DNA of 64,000 nt from Chryseolinea lacunae (GCF_016735595.1 NZ_JAERRB010000014.1:149963-213962), one strand, 5' to 3'. Positions 44,601-53,775 are shown, counted from the first letter of the stretch. The notes: generated from the sequence alone by a model not told the origin. Translations and numbers: made by a program.

Positions 44601-44911
44601 TGTATTTCGGTGAAACCTTCGGTATCAACGCAGCAGACGAATGGAACGTTTACGATGCAACTGTGTTCCGTCTGAGAGAAGCCAGCCTTGGCTATTCACT
44701 GCCCAAGTCGCTTCTGGCCAAAACACCTTTTGGTTCTGTGAGCGTAACCCTCACCGGCAGAAATCTCTGGTACAAGGCACCTAACATGCCGAAGCACTCG
44801 CACATGGATCCCGAAACCAGCTCATTTGGTACTTCCAATGCGCAAGGATTCGAGTTCGACAACTTCCCTTCTGTGAGAAGATACGGCGTGAACCTGAGAT
44901 TGACTTTCTAA
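41675..44911 (+). CDS. SusC/RagA family TonB-linked outer-membrane protein, locus 1
   Basis: The 1078-aa importer has a signal peptide (to about residue 23, GAVWAQD), a carboxypeptidase-like domain at ~26-100 (RTVTGKVTSTEDGTSLPGVNV), a plug at ~110-250 (LRALQGKVAGVNIISSSG, QPLIVVDGIPYDN, RAANGVIVITTK) and a large beta-barrel ending in RYGVNLRLTF. With its SusD partner (19-base gap) it forms a pedal-bin complex that imports an oligomer. The cargo is unknown. It lies after the PorE-like gene but has its own promoter. Codon choice is slightly more AT-rich than in its locus-2 paralogue. Confidence 0.96.
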   Translation: MKRILLFCCLTLITSLISGAVWAQDRTVTGKVTSTEDGTSLPGVNVVLSGTAVGTVSDAEGNFKLSVPATGGTLVFSFIGLTTQEVAVGDRTVIDIQMAPDAKQLAEVVVTGAGIEKDKRTLGYRLESVSGTKLQQVSEGDPLRALQGKVAGVNIISSSGAPGSSTRITMRGNRSMLGNNQPLIVVDGIPYDNQQVNTSNQLSGGGSYASGLAGVDPNNIETMNILPPGGAGAALYGVRAANGVIVITTKTGTSRASKKGLEMSVTSGYSVEEISGLPDFQNKYGSGSKFNYSPANGSWGAPFPGAVDYPTISTIPRWQPFVDAYPNEPKTVPYQAHPNNVKDFFNTGSLWENSLTMNGGNEKANFSATLSRLDQKGIVPNSKFQRNVLSIGANTILANNIHIGGTMSYSSTVQAGPPGGAGNAIGNGTAFGRTMYLGRDWDLQGQPYEDPITKESLFFVAKSQSTNPYWSAKYDGIQTQMNRIVTNFNVAYDINDWLSVQYRGGVTHYDQSNKEWFRPGGRAAGGIGQITTDYTTWTEIESFLRVNATKKLTDDLTLGAYVAHNLNQRTQEQQSYIGTGMIDFNILDIDNTTSVLNNGGIYSRRRLIGVLGEVSLQYRDYLTLTATGRNDWSSTLPVSKRSFFYPSISSAFIFTDAFNMDKSILSFGKLRATWSKTGNDASPYDLSNTYMVNPQFVSQSVQFPFNKIPGTTLGGLPGSSDVVADPNLTPEFTRSVEVGTDLQFFDNRASIGFTYYNTLTTNGIAAQSYPSVSGYTSYLTNFGDVSNKGIEIMVGITPVSLANGFRWDINANFTHNRNVVERLAPGVDEIVVRNLFAGGITPVLRPGQEYGIMRGSVDVRDHDGNLLIDPSNGQLIRSLSPAIIGNPNPDFKAGMTNTFSYKGVSLSVLFDWTQGGDLYSTTVSNQLGRGVTKDTEDREVNKIIPGFLGDINSGQPLLDAEGKKIPNNIQIETNDLYFGETFGINAADEWNVYDATVFRLREASLGYSLPKSLLAKTPFGSVSVTLTGRNLWYKAPNMPKHSHMDPETSSFGTSNAQGFEFDNFPSVRRYGVNLRLTF

Positions 44912-44930
44912 TCTTTAATTAGCAATCGAT

Positions 44931-46589
44931 ATGAAAATAAACATTAAGCGTATACAGAAATCAGTTCTCGCGCTATCCGTGGTCAGCCTTCTGAGCGTAA
45001 CCGGATGCAGTGACTACCTGGATGTCAATACAGATCCGAACAACCCGCTCGATTCTAAACTGCAACAAATATTGCCGACTGTTGAGGCGGTAATTTTCGA
45101 ATCGTTAGGAAACGGGAGCGGTGGGCTTTCTGACCTCACCTCGCAATTTGTTCACCACACCGTTCAACGTGGAACGTCAAACTTCTACTTTGTGGCGGGA
45201 AATGAATTCAGCATATCCAACGCCTGGCCTAACATGTATGCCGGTGCTTTGATGGATATCAACCAAATGATCAGAAAAGGAACCGAAACACAATCCTATC
45301 ACTACCTGGGTGTGGCGCAGATCCTGAAAGCGTACACCTACAGCATGCTGGTGGATGTGTTCGGAAAAGCAGCATACACCGAGTTTGGTCAGGCAGCTGC
45401 CAACCCTTTCCCCAAGTATGATGAAGGTGCCGATGTGTATCCGGAACTGTTCAAACTTCTGGACGAAGCAAAGACCAACCTTTCCAAAACGGTTGCAACA
45501 GCTCAGAAACTGGGAACCGATGACCTCGTGTATGGTACCAGCTCCAATGCGGCTGACAAATGGATTCGTTTTGCCAATTCGTTGAAGCTTAAATTATACA
45601 ACAACGTGCGTTTAACGTCGATGTATGATGCCACTGCGGTGGAAGCTATTCTGGCCGAAGACAAGATGATCAATAGCGTGGCAGGCGGATTCAAACTGCT
45701 CTACACATCTTCGAACAACCCTGAGAACCGGAACCCTTTGTTTAAGCAAGACTATGTTGATGCTAACGCAAACCAAATCGATCCGTACTTCTACTTGATC
45801 ATGTCGAACCAGAGCTCGTCACTCACGGGAGCGCCGTTGAACCCTGTGCTGGACGGAATCGTTGATCCCCGCGTTCCTTATTATTTCTACAACCAATTGG
45901 CAGGCGATCCCCCGCAAAATGCGAAGTACGTAGCGTCGGCTAAATATGGCGACTTCCTGTCACTTTGGTTTGCATCGTTCAACATCGATCCGAACGAAGG
46001 TTTTGACCAGGCTCAATCATACACCCGCGTAGGACTCTATCCTTGTGGTGGTGCATATGATGATGGATCAGGCACGACGGCCGGCGTTGCTGCAGGACAA
46101 AACGCAGGATTGGGTGGAGCAGGCTATACGCGTTTGTATTCTTACTTCCATCAGCTCTACACACGTGCAGAACTTTCGTTGACCAAGAGTGCTTCGGGCG
46201 ATGCCAGAGATCTTTTTGAAGAGGCGATGTATGCGTCTTTCGATGAGGTGAATGAGTTGGCTCCTATCGACATTGCCGCCGGCACGATCAAGACTTATGT
46301 GGATGCCGTGTTGGCAAAGTATGATGCTGCTGACGACAATGGAAAACTGGAGCTCATCCTTACTGAAAAATGGATCGCTACGTTTGGTTTCTCTGTAGAT
46401 GCTTACACAGACTATCGCAGAACCGGCTACCCGATCATGTTCGATCCTGCCACGGACAACAACCCGTTGACAATCTTGAACAGAGCCTATCCGCTGTCGT
46501 TCCCTTATTTCACGGACGATCTTCAAATCAACCCGAACGCTCCGGCCCAACGGAATCCGGCTACCGACAAAGTGTTCTGGGATAACTAA
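44931..46589 (+). CDS. SusD/RagB family lipoprotein, locus 1
   Basis: The 552-aa surface lipoprotein has a lipobox at SVTGCSDYLDV (Cys near residue 26) and the SusD_2-type helical body: LQQILPTVEAVIFESLG, TSQFVHHTVQRGTSNFY, HYLGVAQILKAYTYSMLVDVFGKAAYTEFG. The C-terminal region has WIATFGFSVDAYTDYRRTGYP. It caps the SusC channel and binds the substrate. It follows SusC in the same transcript and precedes two further lipoprotein genes. Confidence 0.93.
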   Translation: MKINIKRIQKSVLALSVVSLLSVTGCSDYLDVNTDPNNPLDSKLQQILPTVEAVIFESLGNGSGGLSDLTSQFVHHTVQRGTSNFYFVAGNEFSISNAWPNMYAGALMDINQMIRKGTETQSYHYLGVAQILKAYTYSMLVDVFGKAAYTEFGQAAANPFPKYDEGADVYPELFKLLDEAKTNLSKTVATAQKLGTDDLVYGTSSNAADKWIRFANSLKLKLYNNVRLTSMYDATAVEAILAEDKMINSVAGGFKLLYTSSNNPENRNPLFKQDYVDANANQIDPYFYLIMSNQSSSLTGAPLNPVLDGIVDPRVPYYFYNQLAGDPPQNAKYVASAKYGDFLSLWFASFNIDPNEGFDQAQSYTRVGLYPCGGAYDDGSGTTAGVAAGQNAGLGGAGYTRLYSYFHQLYTRAELSLTKSASGDARDLFEEAMYASFDEVNELAPIDIAAGTIKTYVDAVLAKYDAADDNGKLELILTEKWIATFGFSVDAYTDYRRTGYPIMFDPATDNNPLTILNRAYPLSFPYFTDDLQINPNAPAQRNPATDKVFWDN

Positions 46590-46608
46590 CATCTAAATCT
46601 GAAGAGAT

Positions 46609-47514
46609 ATGAAAATCTTTTTGAAATATTCATTGCTTGTTGCCACGACCTTGATCTTCACGGTGTCATGTCGTGACGAAGACAAGATTCGTATGCCCGA
46701 AATCCAGGACGGTGTTAATGCCAGAGTGGTTGTTCATTCCGATAAATCGGTATTGAACTTCCTCGACATCACCAATGCGTCTATGGTGTTTGATATCTAT
46801 TCACAGAATAGCGATATCAAGGAAATTACCTATTCGGCCACGTTCACCGATGCAACGTTCCCGACCCAAAAGTTTCCGACAGTAGTGATTAAGAAGGTGG
46901 CAGGTTCAGCGTTTGCCAATGGCAAAGCCAGCGATTTGCAAGTGACGGCTACGGAATTGGCCGCAGCTTTCGATCTGCCAGGCGGCGCCACATATTTGAG
47001 CGGCGGTGACAACTTCACCTTTTTCTCCTCTGTGGAGTTAAACGACGGAAGAATCATCAATGCGGCTAACTCTGCTCCAAACATCACAACCGGAACAAAC
47101 GCAAGCTTCACATCAACCTTTAAATTGTTTGTGTCTTGTCCTTTTGTGGTAGATGAAGCCGTTGGCACATACACCGTCGTTACAGATGCCGGCGAATGGG
47201 CAACCGCGCCGGGTCATGAGGCGGAGATCGTTGCAGGCCCCGGTGCAAACCAAATCACGGTTAAAAATGCATTGGGCTACCCTCAAGAGTTCGACATGAT
47301 TGTCGACATTAACCCTGGCACGGGTGCAGCTACAGTAGCGAAGCAAGTTACCTGGGATGCCGACTTCTGGTTTCCCGCAGATGGCTATGGACTTGGATCC
47401 ACAGCGGGCAGCGGCTTCTTCTTCTCTTGCAGCGGCTTCCTCACACTGGACCTTGGCTTCACCGTGGCGGCAGGTTCTTTTGGAACATTTAAAGTTGAAT
47501 GGCAGAAAAATTAA
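46609..47514 (+). CDS. Putative SusE/F-like lipoprotein of locus 1 (first)
   Basis: The 301-aa protein has a lipobox ending TVSCRDED (Cys near residue 21). The rest is a beta-sandwich-like mix: LNFLDITNASMVFDIYSQNSDIKEITYSATF and GTYTVVTDAGEWATAPGHEAEIVAGPGANQITVKNALGYPQEFDMIV. The order after SusC and SusD is where SusE/SusF-type starch-binding analogues occur, so an accessory surface glycan- or peptide-binding role is likely. I do not recognise a named family. Confidence 0.6.
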   Translation: MKIFLKYSLLVATTLIFTVSCRDEDKIRMPEIQDGVNARVVVHSDKSVLNFLDITNASMVFDIYSQNSDIKEITYSATFTDATFPTQKFPTVVIKKVAGSAFANGKASDLQVTATELAAAFDLPGGATYLSGGDNFTFFSSVELNDGRIINAANSAPNITTGTNASFTSTFKLFVSCPFVVDEAVGTYTVVTDAGEWATAPGHEAEIVAGPGANQITVKNALGYPQEFDMIVDINPGTGAATVAKQVTWDADFWFPADGYGLGSTAGSGFFFSCSGFLTLDLGFTVAAGSFGTFKVEWQKN

Positions 47515-47539
47515 TCTGACCTAAACCCAAATAAAACGA

Positions 47540-48478
47540 ATGCATATGAGATATATATATTCTGTCATAGCACTGTTTGCTGCATCGTTGGTCATCTCGA
47601 GTTGTGTGGATGACTATACTGTAGCAAACCCTCCCGCTCTTCAGGACGCTCCGTTTCTGAGATTAAGCGCCACTGGAAACAGCAGTGTGAAAATAGTGGC
47701 TCAGCCGCTAAACAAATACACTGCGTTTGTAAACTACGGTGACCCCGTTGAAATAAAAGTTTCTGTGGTAAATGCCCCAGGCATAATTGAATCGGCCTCA
47801 GTATCATCTTCTATTGTTGAGTATGGTACGGTAACCTTGAACGAGTCAAGCTTTGCCGCCATAAAAGGAAAGACCAGCGGAGACTTCACGTTCACGTTCA
47901 CACCCAGCACAATTTTGGTTGGAACTGCAGATCGCGCGTTGAACCTGACGGTTACTGTTTCCGATTCTCAAGTAGACGAAAAGGGAGAGTCTGCAGCGTT
48001 GACGTCAACCCTCACGGTTCCCCTCACGCTGGTAAATGGTCCTTGCTTGTCTGATGGCCTTGCTGAAGGTACTTACATTGTATCCGAAGCCAGTGGCAAC
48101 ACAGACGGCGGCGATCCGTTCAGCCTCGACGATTTGAAAGCGAATTCGGGTAGCGCCTTCTCTGCAGAGAAAGTGGTAGTGGTGGTTACAAAAAACAGAC
48201 CCGGTGTCTACACGTTCACAGAAGTGACCGGTGGCGTTTGGCCTGTGTTCTACAGCACCCGAGCGAAACCTACCTTGCGTGTAAATCTTTGTGACAACAC
48301 AATCACTGGAAGAACAGGTTTTGTAACGGCCGGATCGGGCGCTACAGCTCGGACCTTTACGCTGGATGGCACGCTCAACGCGAACGGGACCATTTCGATG
48401 AACTGGTCGTATGTGAGAAACGACGGCAATACACCAGCCGACCCCGCCACAGGATCATATACCTTGACGAAGATCTAA
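47540..48478 (+). CDS. Putative SusE/F-like lipoprotein of locus 1 (second)
   Basis: The 312-aa lipoprotein has a lipobox ending LVISSCVDD (Cys near residue 22). The N-terminal half is a beta domain (NKYTAFVNYGDPVEIKVSVVNAPGI). The C-terminal half (GLAEGTYIVSEASGN, RVNLCDNTITGRTGFVTAGS) resembles the last part of the previous gene. It is the last gene of locus 1, followed by a terminator. A second ATG two codons in (47546) is an alternative start. Confidence 0.6.
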   Translation: MHMRYIYSVIALFAASLVISSCVDDYTVANPPALQDAPFLRLSATGNSSVKIVAQPLNKYTAFVNYGDPVEIKVSVVNAPGIIESASVSSSIVEYGTVTLNESSFAAIKGKTSGDFTFTFTPSTILVGTADRALNLTVTVSDSQVDEKGESAALTSTLTVPLTLVNGPCLSDGLAEGTYIVSEASGNTDGGDPFSLDDLKANSGSAFSAEKVVVVVTKNRPGVYTFTEVTGGVWPVFYSTRAKPTLRVNLCDNTITGRTGFVTAGSGATARTFTLDGTLNANGTISMNWSYVRNDGNTPADPATGSYTLTKI

Positions 48479-48500
48479 GGTTAAAGGAAATAGAAATTGG

Positions 48501-48529
48501 AAAAGAGGCGCCCCTGCGGTGCCTCTTTT
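48501..48529 (+). terminator. Rho-independent terminator of locus 1
   Basis: A 9-bp stem (AAAAGAGGC/GCCTCTTTT) with an 11-base loop runs straight into a T-run. It lies 22 bases after the last lipoprotein stop. Confidence 0.8.
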
Positions 48530-48709
48530 TTTTGTTGCCCGATCTCGATTTGCCCAACCGGACGAATAAATTTCTTGAAAGGCCTCGAATTTCCGTAGCC
48601 GGCAATTATCAATTGCCATTAGGCATTTATCCCCCTACTGATGGTATAAAACAGCGATTCCAGCGCTCCAAACGGGGTGTATTCGTTTTTTTCAATTTCC
48701 CATTTATCA

Positions 48710-48717
48710 TAAGTTTG
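48710..48717 (+). promoter_or_regulatory. Candidate -7 box of the second susC-like gene
   Basis: TAAGTTTG matches TAnnTTTG and is identical to the -7 box of locus 1. A T-run (about 48686-48692) sits at the right distance for a weak -33 box. Confidence 0.5.
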
Positions 48718-48726
48718 AACATGAAA

Positions 48727-48750
48727 GTTTAAACACGTGTGTTTAAACAC
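48727..48750 (+). repeat. Direct repeat GTTTAAACAC in the susC-2 leader
   Basis: GTTTAAACAC occurs twice (48727-48736 and 48741-48750) with GTGT between. GTTTAAAC is itself palindromic, so the site has both direct and inverted symmetry. It lies between the -7 box and the start codon and could be an operator or leader hairpin. Confidence 0.6.
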
Positions 48751-48778
48751 TAATTTTCATTAACCTAAACTTATCAAA

Positions 48779-51700
48779 ATGCGGAAGTTTTTACTTGTAT
48801 GCTTAACAGCGGTGTTCGCCCTCGCCAGTAGCGAGGTCTGGGCACAGGAGCGGACGATTTCCGGCCGGATCACCTCCCCAGAGGATGGTTCTCCGATGCC
48901 GGGTGTGAATGTGGTGCTGAAGGGCTCGACCAACGGCACAGTGACGGATGTTGACGGACGCTACAGTCTTTCAGTCCCTCAGTCGGGAGGCACCCTCGTG
49001 TTCTCCTTCATTGGCTTGAAATCGCAGGAAGTTGTGATCGGAGAACGCACCACGGTGGATCTCCAGATGGACCAGGACGTGACCCAGCTTTCGGAAGTGG
49101 TGGTGTCGGCGCTGGGTATCGAACAAAACCGCGACGAGCTCGGCACGGCGTCTTCTAACATTGGTGGAAGCGCGGTTTCCAAATCGGGCGAAGCTACCCT
49201 CATCAACGGGTTGGCGGCAAAAGCATCGGGTGTGAACATCATCAAGAGCAGTGGCGACCCGGGCGCTGGCGCATACATCCAGATTCGTGGACAAAGCACC
49301 ATCACCGGCAACCTGCAACCCCTCATCATTCTCGATGGCATGCCTATCTATAATTCACAGTCCGGCATTTCTGAAACAGACGGCAACGTAGATGGTGTGG
49401 CGCAACAATCGCGTCTCAACGACCTGAACCCCGACGACATTCAATCTATTGAAGTGTTGAAAGGTGCAAGCGCCGGCGCGCTGTGGGGAACACGGGCCGC
49501 CAACGGCGTTATCGTGATCACGACAAAGAAAGGCTCCAGTGACAAAGGCAAGATCAATGTGTCGCTGAAGTACACACGCTCCATGGACAAGCTTTACATC
49601 GCGCACGACCTTACTAAAAACTGGGGCTCGGGCACGTTGATGCAATACCAGAACGCGCCTTCAAGCGGAGGCAGCTGGGGTGACTATATTCCCGATCGCA
49701 AGGGCGGCGCTGATGCGTTCATCACCGATCCCACGGCACCCGGATACAATGGCTTTTTTCAAGCGGCCGACGGCACAAGATTTTATGCCATCCCCAACGG
49801 AACTGCGGCTGATCCTCACGGTGGGAAAAATTCGCGCGACGTCTTCGACTACAGAGACAACCTCTTCAAAACCGGAAGCTACAACGACTTTGGCGTGACC
49901 CTGAACGGCGGCGACAAAGACGGCAACTTCTACATCAGCATCGACAACCTGAAGCAGGATGGTATCATTCAACGCAACAGCAACTACGATCGCACGTCGA
50001 TCCGTGTCAACACCAACAAACGTTTCAATGAGTTTGTGAAAATGAGCTCGAACTTTGGCTACACAAAAACCAAATCTAACCGCACCCAAATGGGCTCGAA
50101 CGTGTCGGGCCTCTACCTCGGTGGTTTGCGTACGTCGCCCGATTTTAACAACGAATATGCGGTGGGCACCTACACCGATGCAAACGGCGTGGTGGCTTTC
50201 GATCGTCAACGTGCCTACCGGAACCCGCTGGGTGCAAGCGAGAAGTCGACCTATGACAACCCGCTCTGGATGATGGATCACAACATCAGCACGTCGGACG
50301 TAGATCGTTTCATGGGATCATTTGAGTTGGGTGTGTCGCCCTGGAAATGGTTCGACATCACAGCCAGAGCCGGTGTAGATACCTACATCGATCGTCGTTA
50401 TGATCTCCTTGATCCGTTGGCATCTGCACAACCCGGTGGAAAACTCATCCTTCAAAACCTGAAAGAAACACAATTTAATGGAGACCTTTTTGGTCGTGGA
50501 AAATTCAACCTCAACGAAGATCTTACGTTGATCGCGTTGGTTGGGTTGAACTTGAACCAGCGTCAGTATGAACGCATCGGTGGCACGGCACAATCGTTTA
50601 TCATCGACAAGTCCATCCCTACGGACATTACAAACGCTACGCTGTCCAATCAATTCCCCTTCAACGCGTTCACACAGCAACGCACCGCGGCGGTGTATTC
50701 AACATTGGATTTTGCCTATAAGAACATGCTCTTCCTCGGGTTGACCGGAAGAGGAGAAAGCGCTTCCACATTTGGTCGCGCCACAAAAAGCACATTCTAT
50801 TATCCCGCCGCAAACCTCGCGTGGCAATTCAGCCAGCTGCTAGAATCGGATGTGTTGTCTTTTGGAAAGTTGAGAACAAGCTATGGCCAGGTGGGTGTGC
50901 AACCATCGCCCTACAACACGGCTACCTACTATACACCCGGTGGTGTGCTGGACGGCTGGGGAACTCAAATCCTCTCGGCAGCCTACAACGGTGGGTATAC
51001 CGAAAGCACAACGCTGGGCAACGCTTTCCTGAAACCTGAGCGCAAAACAGAAATTGAATTCGGAACCGATCTCCGTTTCTTCCAGGATCGCGTGAGCCTG
51101 AGTGCTACGTATTTCACAAACAAAACCACCGATGCTATTCTGAAAGTAGCCACGGCTGCATCAACAGGCTTTGCCGACAAAGTGGCCAACGCTGCAGAGA
51201 TCACAAACCACGGATGGGAATTTGATTTGGGTGCCGACATTCTTAAAGTAGGCGACTTCTCGTGGAAGCTGAGCGGCAACTGGTCGATGTACCGGAACAA
51301 GGTGACCAGCCTCGCCGGAACATCGTCGCTCTTCCTGAACGGCTTTGCCGGAACCTCGTCGCGTGCTGTAGAAGGACAACCGCTTGGTGTGCTCTGGGGC
51401 ATCGATTGGGAGAAAGATGCACAAGGCAACCTCATGCTCGACGAAAGAGGATTCCCGAAAGCAGCAACAAACGAATCGGTGATCGGCAACCCGAACCCCG
51501 ATTGGAAAGCCGCCTTTGGAAACACATTCTCGTTTAAAGGATTTTCGCTTTATGTCTTGGTAGAAAGAACACAAGGTGGTCAGATCTGGGCCGGAACACA
51601 CGGCATCATGAACAACTTTGGTCGTTCTACCGACACCGATGTGCTCTCGACCATTTCGGCAGCAGAGGCAGCCGCTATGCCCGTGTGGGGAAGCATTCCC

Positions 51701-52141
51701 AACAATGCCGGCGGAACCGATCGCAGCAAGTTTGTGGCTGAACGCTACACACCCAATGCCGATGGAACCTACACATTCAGAGGTAGCGTGCAGGATTTTG
51801 GAGGCGGAAAAGTGGCCCTTGATCAAGGATGGTATACCGACCTTGGTGGTGGCTTTGGCCCCGTAGCCAGCCAGTTTGTGAAAGACGCCACCAACACACG
51901 CATCCGCGAAGTGACGTTGGCCTACTCGCTGAACAGCTCGGCGTTCAGAGCGGCAACCAAACTCACGTCTATTGATTTCTCCATCACCGGAAGAAACTTG
52001 TTCATCACCGGTCCGGACATCAAATACATCGGAACAGATCCGGAAACAAACCTCACCGGAAGCACGAATGGTCGCGGTCTGGAATATTTCAACAACCCGG
52101 CCACCCGTTCATACTTGTTCACTATCAAGATTAACTATTAA
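48779..52141 (+). CDS. SusC/RagA family TonB-linked outer-membrane protein, locus 2
   Basis: The 1120-aa importer has a signal peptide (to about residue 22, SEVWAQE), a carboxypeptidase-like domain (RTISGRITSPEDGSPMPGVNVVLKG), a plug (~110-260, with AAKASGVNIIKSSGDP, QPLIILDGMPIYN, GTRAANGVIVITTKK) and a beta-barrel ending RSYLFTIKINY. It resembles the locus-1 receptor in the N-terminal domain but diverges in the barrel, suggesting another substrate. The SusD partner follows after 11 bases. Confidence 0.96.
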   Translation: MRKFLLVCLTAVFALASSEVWAQERTISGRITSPEDGSPMPGVNVVLKGSTNGTVTDVDGRYSLSVPQSGGTLVFSFIGLKSQEVVIGERTTVDLQMDQDVTQLSEVVVSALGIEQNRDELGTASSNIGGSAVSKSGEATLINGLAAKASGVNIIKSSGDPGAGAYIQIRGQSTITGNLQPLIILDGMPIYNSQSGISETDGNVDGVAQQSRLNDLNPDDIQSIEVLKGASAGALWGTRAANGVIVITTKKGSSDKGKINVSLKYTRSMDKLYIAHDLTKNWGSGTLMQYQNAPSSGGSWGDYIPDRKGGADAFITDPTAPGYNGFFQAADGTRFYAIPNGTAADPHGGKNSRDVFDYRDNLFKTGSYNDFGVTLNGGDKDGNFYISIDNLKQDGIIQRNSNYDRTSIRVNTNKRFNEFVKMSSNFGYTKTKSNRTQMGSNVSGLYLGGLRTSPDFNNEYAVGTYTDANGVVAFDRQRAYRNPLGASEKSTYDNPLWMMDHNISTSDVDRFMGSFELGVSPWKWFDITARAGVDTYIDRRYDLLDPLASAQPGGKLILQNLKETQFNGDLFGRGKFNLNEDLTLIALVGLNLNQRQYERIGGTAQSFIIDKSIPTDITNATLSNQFPFNAFTQQRTAAVYSTLDFAYKNMLFLGLTGRGESASTFGRATKSTFYYPAANLAWQFSQLLESDVLSFGKLRTSYGQVGVQPSPYNTATYYTPGGVLDGWGTQILSAAYNGGYTESTTLGNAFLKPERKTEIEFGTDLRFFQDRVSLSATYFTNKTTDAILKVATAASTGFADKVANAAEITNHGWEFDLGADILKVGDFSWKLSGNWSMYRNKVTSLAGTSSLFLNGFAGTSSRAVEGQPLGVLWGIDWEKDAQGNLMLDERGFPKAATNESVIGNPNPDWKAAFGNTFSFKGFSLYVLVERTQGGQIWAGTHGIMNNFGRSTDTDVLSTISAAEAAAMPVWGSIPNNAGGTDRSKFVAERYTPNADGTYTFRGSVQDFGGGKVALDQGWYTDLGGGFGPVASQFVKDATNTRIREVTLAYSLNSSAFRAATKLTSIDFSITGRNLFITGPDIKYIGTDPETNLTGSTNGRGLEYFNNPATRSYLFTIKINY

Positions 52142-52152
52142 GCGATTTCAGT

Positions 52153-53655
52153 ATGAAAAAATATATTAAGTCATTTCCAAAGATCGCCCTTCTCCTGGCA
52201 TTGGGAGCGTTCATAAGTTCGTGCGAAAAATTCGCGAACGGTGTAAGCGAATTCGATCCTACGAAACCCACCGACGCTTCCCTCAAACTGGTGGTGAACG
52301 CGGCGCAGATTTCGTATGTGGCCTACATGGAAGGCGAGTTGGCCCGCATTGGTGGCATGTGGAGTGGTCAGTTCACAGGAACAGACCGTCAGTATGTGGC
52401 GTTGAACAACTATACGTCTACTGCACCCGACTACGACAACGCGTGGTCAACAATTTACTCAAGCCTTTTTAAATCGCTGAAGATTGCGGAAGCGAAAGCA
52501 ACGTTGGTGAACAACAAACGCGCGCTGGCCATGATGCAGATTCTGGAGGCTCACACCATGGGCACAACCGCGGCCCTGTTTGGCGACATTCCGTATTCAC
52601 AAGCCAGCAACCTGTCCGAGTATCCCAACCCTGTGTTCGACGATCAACGCGATATCTATAATGCACTGATCACACTGGTAGATCAGGCCCTCAAGAACAT
52701 CGACGAAGCTCCCGACGGAACAAACTACGATGGCGACCTCTTCTTCCCCGGTCAGAAGAAAGTGGAGGATGCCGACGCGCTGTGGACGGCCGTTGCCTAC
52801 ACGGTGAAAGCAAAACTGTATCTCAACCTGAGCGACTATCCCAATGCATTGCAAGCCGCCGCGAAAGGAATCAGCAACCCCAGCGGCGACGTGATGATCG
52901 ATCACCACGATTCACCCGGACAGGATTTTAATTTATACTATTCGTTTCTCGTCTATGATCGCCCCGGCTACATGGGTGCCGCCGATGCGTTTGCGCCAAA
53001 GATGCTCGATGCCACAAGCCCGGAGACTTTCAATCGCAACAACGACAAGAACGTGGAGGACGATCGCTTCGCCTACATCTACTATGGCAACTATGAAGAC
53101 GGCTACGATTTGAATGTGTCGGGCTTTGACTACGACGGCGAAGCAGACGGCATGTTTTCCAATCGCGCGCCTTTCCGCATGCTCACCTACCGCGACAACC
53201 AACTTATTCTGGCAGAAGCCACGTTGCGCCAAAGCGGATTCACGGCCGCTCTGGATGAGCTGAACGAATACCGCGCCTACCTTGATGCGGGCGGCTATCT
53301 GAATCCCGACTACTATTCCGGTCCCGGAAATTACCAGCCCTATGCCAGCGCCGATTTTGATGAAGGAGGAAGCCAAAACCCCGACGGCATCACCGCTGCC
53401 GACGCACTGTATCGCGAGATCACAGAAGAGCGCTACGTATCCCTGCTGAGCACACTCGATGTGTTCATCGATATGCATCGCAAGGGATTTGGTTCTTTCG
53501 CCGGACAGCAAAACTGGCAGGTGATTGGCCTCACGCCTGTGACCGGCACCCTCATTCCGCAGCGCTTCCTGATACCACAGTCAGAAGTGAACTCGAACAC
53601 GTCGGCGCCCAAACCTTCGCCAGGCCTGTTTGATCCGACAGAACTTTTTAATTAG
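52153..53655 (+). CDS. SusD/RagB family lipoprotein, locus 2
   Basis: The 500-aa surface lipoprotein has a lipobox near FISSCEKFANG (Cys ~24) and a SusD_2-like body: LKLVVNAAQISYVAYMEGELARIGGMWSGQFTGTDRQYVALNN, HTMGTTAALFGDIPYSQASNL. The C-terminus reads LIPQRFLIPQSEVNSN. It caps the locus-2 SusC and binds its ligand. No further lipoprotein or enzyme gene follows; queD begins after 132 bases. Confidence 0.92.
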   Translation: MKKYIKSFPKIALLLALGAFISSCEKFANGVSEFDPTKPTDASLKLVVNAAQISYVAYMEGELARIGGMWSGQFTGTDRQYVALNNYTSTAPDYDNAWSTIYSSLFKSLKIAEAKATLVNNKRALAMMQILEAHTMGTTAALFGDIPYSQASNLSEYPNPVFDDQRDIYNALITLVDQALKNIDEAPDGTNYDGDLFFPGQKKVEDADALWTAVAYTVKAKLYLNLSDYPNALQAAAKGISNPSGDVMIDHHDSPGQDFNLYYSFLVYDRPGYMGAADAFAPKMLDATSPETFNRNNDKNVEDDRFAYIYYGNYEDGYDLNVSGFDYDGEADGMFSNRAPFRMLTYRDNQLILAEATLRQSGFTAALDELNEYRAYLDAGGYLNPDYYSGPGNYQPYASADFDEGGSQNPDGITAADALYREITEERYVSLLSTLDVFIDMHRKGFGSFAGQQNWQVIGLTPVTGTLIPQRFLIPQSEVNSNTSAPKPSPGLFDPTELFN

Positions 53656-53677
53656 AATTTGGATTAGGGTAGAATGT

Positions 53678-53705
53678 GAAAGGCTCCGACTTGTCGGGGC
53701 CTTTC
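53678..53705 (+). terminator. Terminator-like hairpin of SusCD locus 2
   Basis: A long stem (GAAAGGCTCCGAC/GTCGGGGCCTTTC, one G-T pair) lies 23 bases after the SusD stop. The T-tract behind it is weak (CTATTTG), so termination may be incomplete. Confidence 0.55.
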
Positions 53706-53775
53706 CTATTTGCCCCTCCTGTGGTGGATCGCGGGGGAGCCGATTCGGAGATTTTTTGATCCACCAGACTTAATG

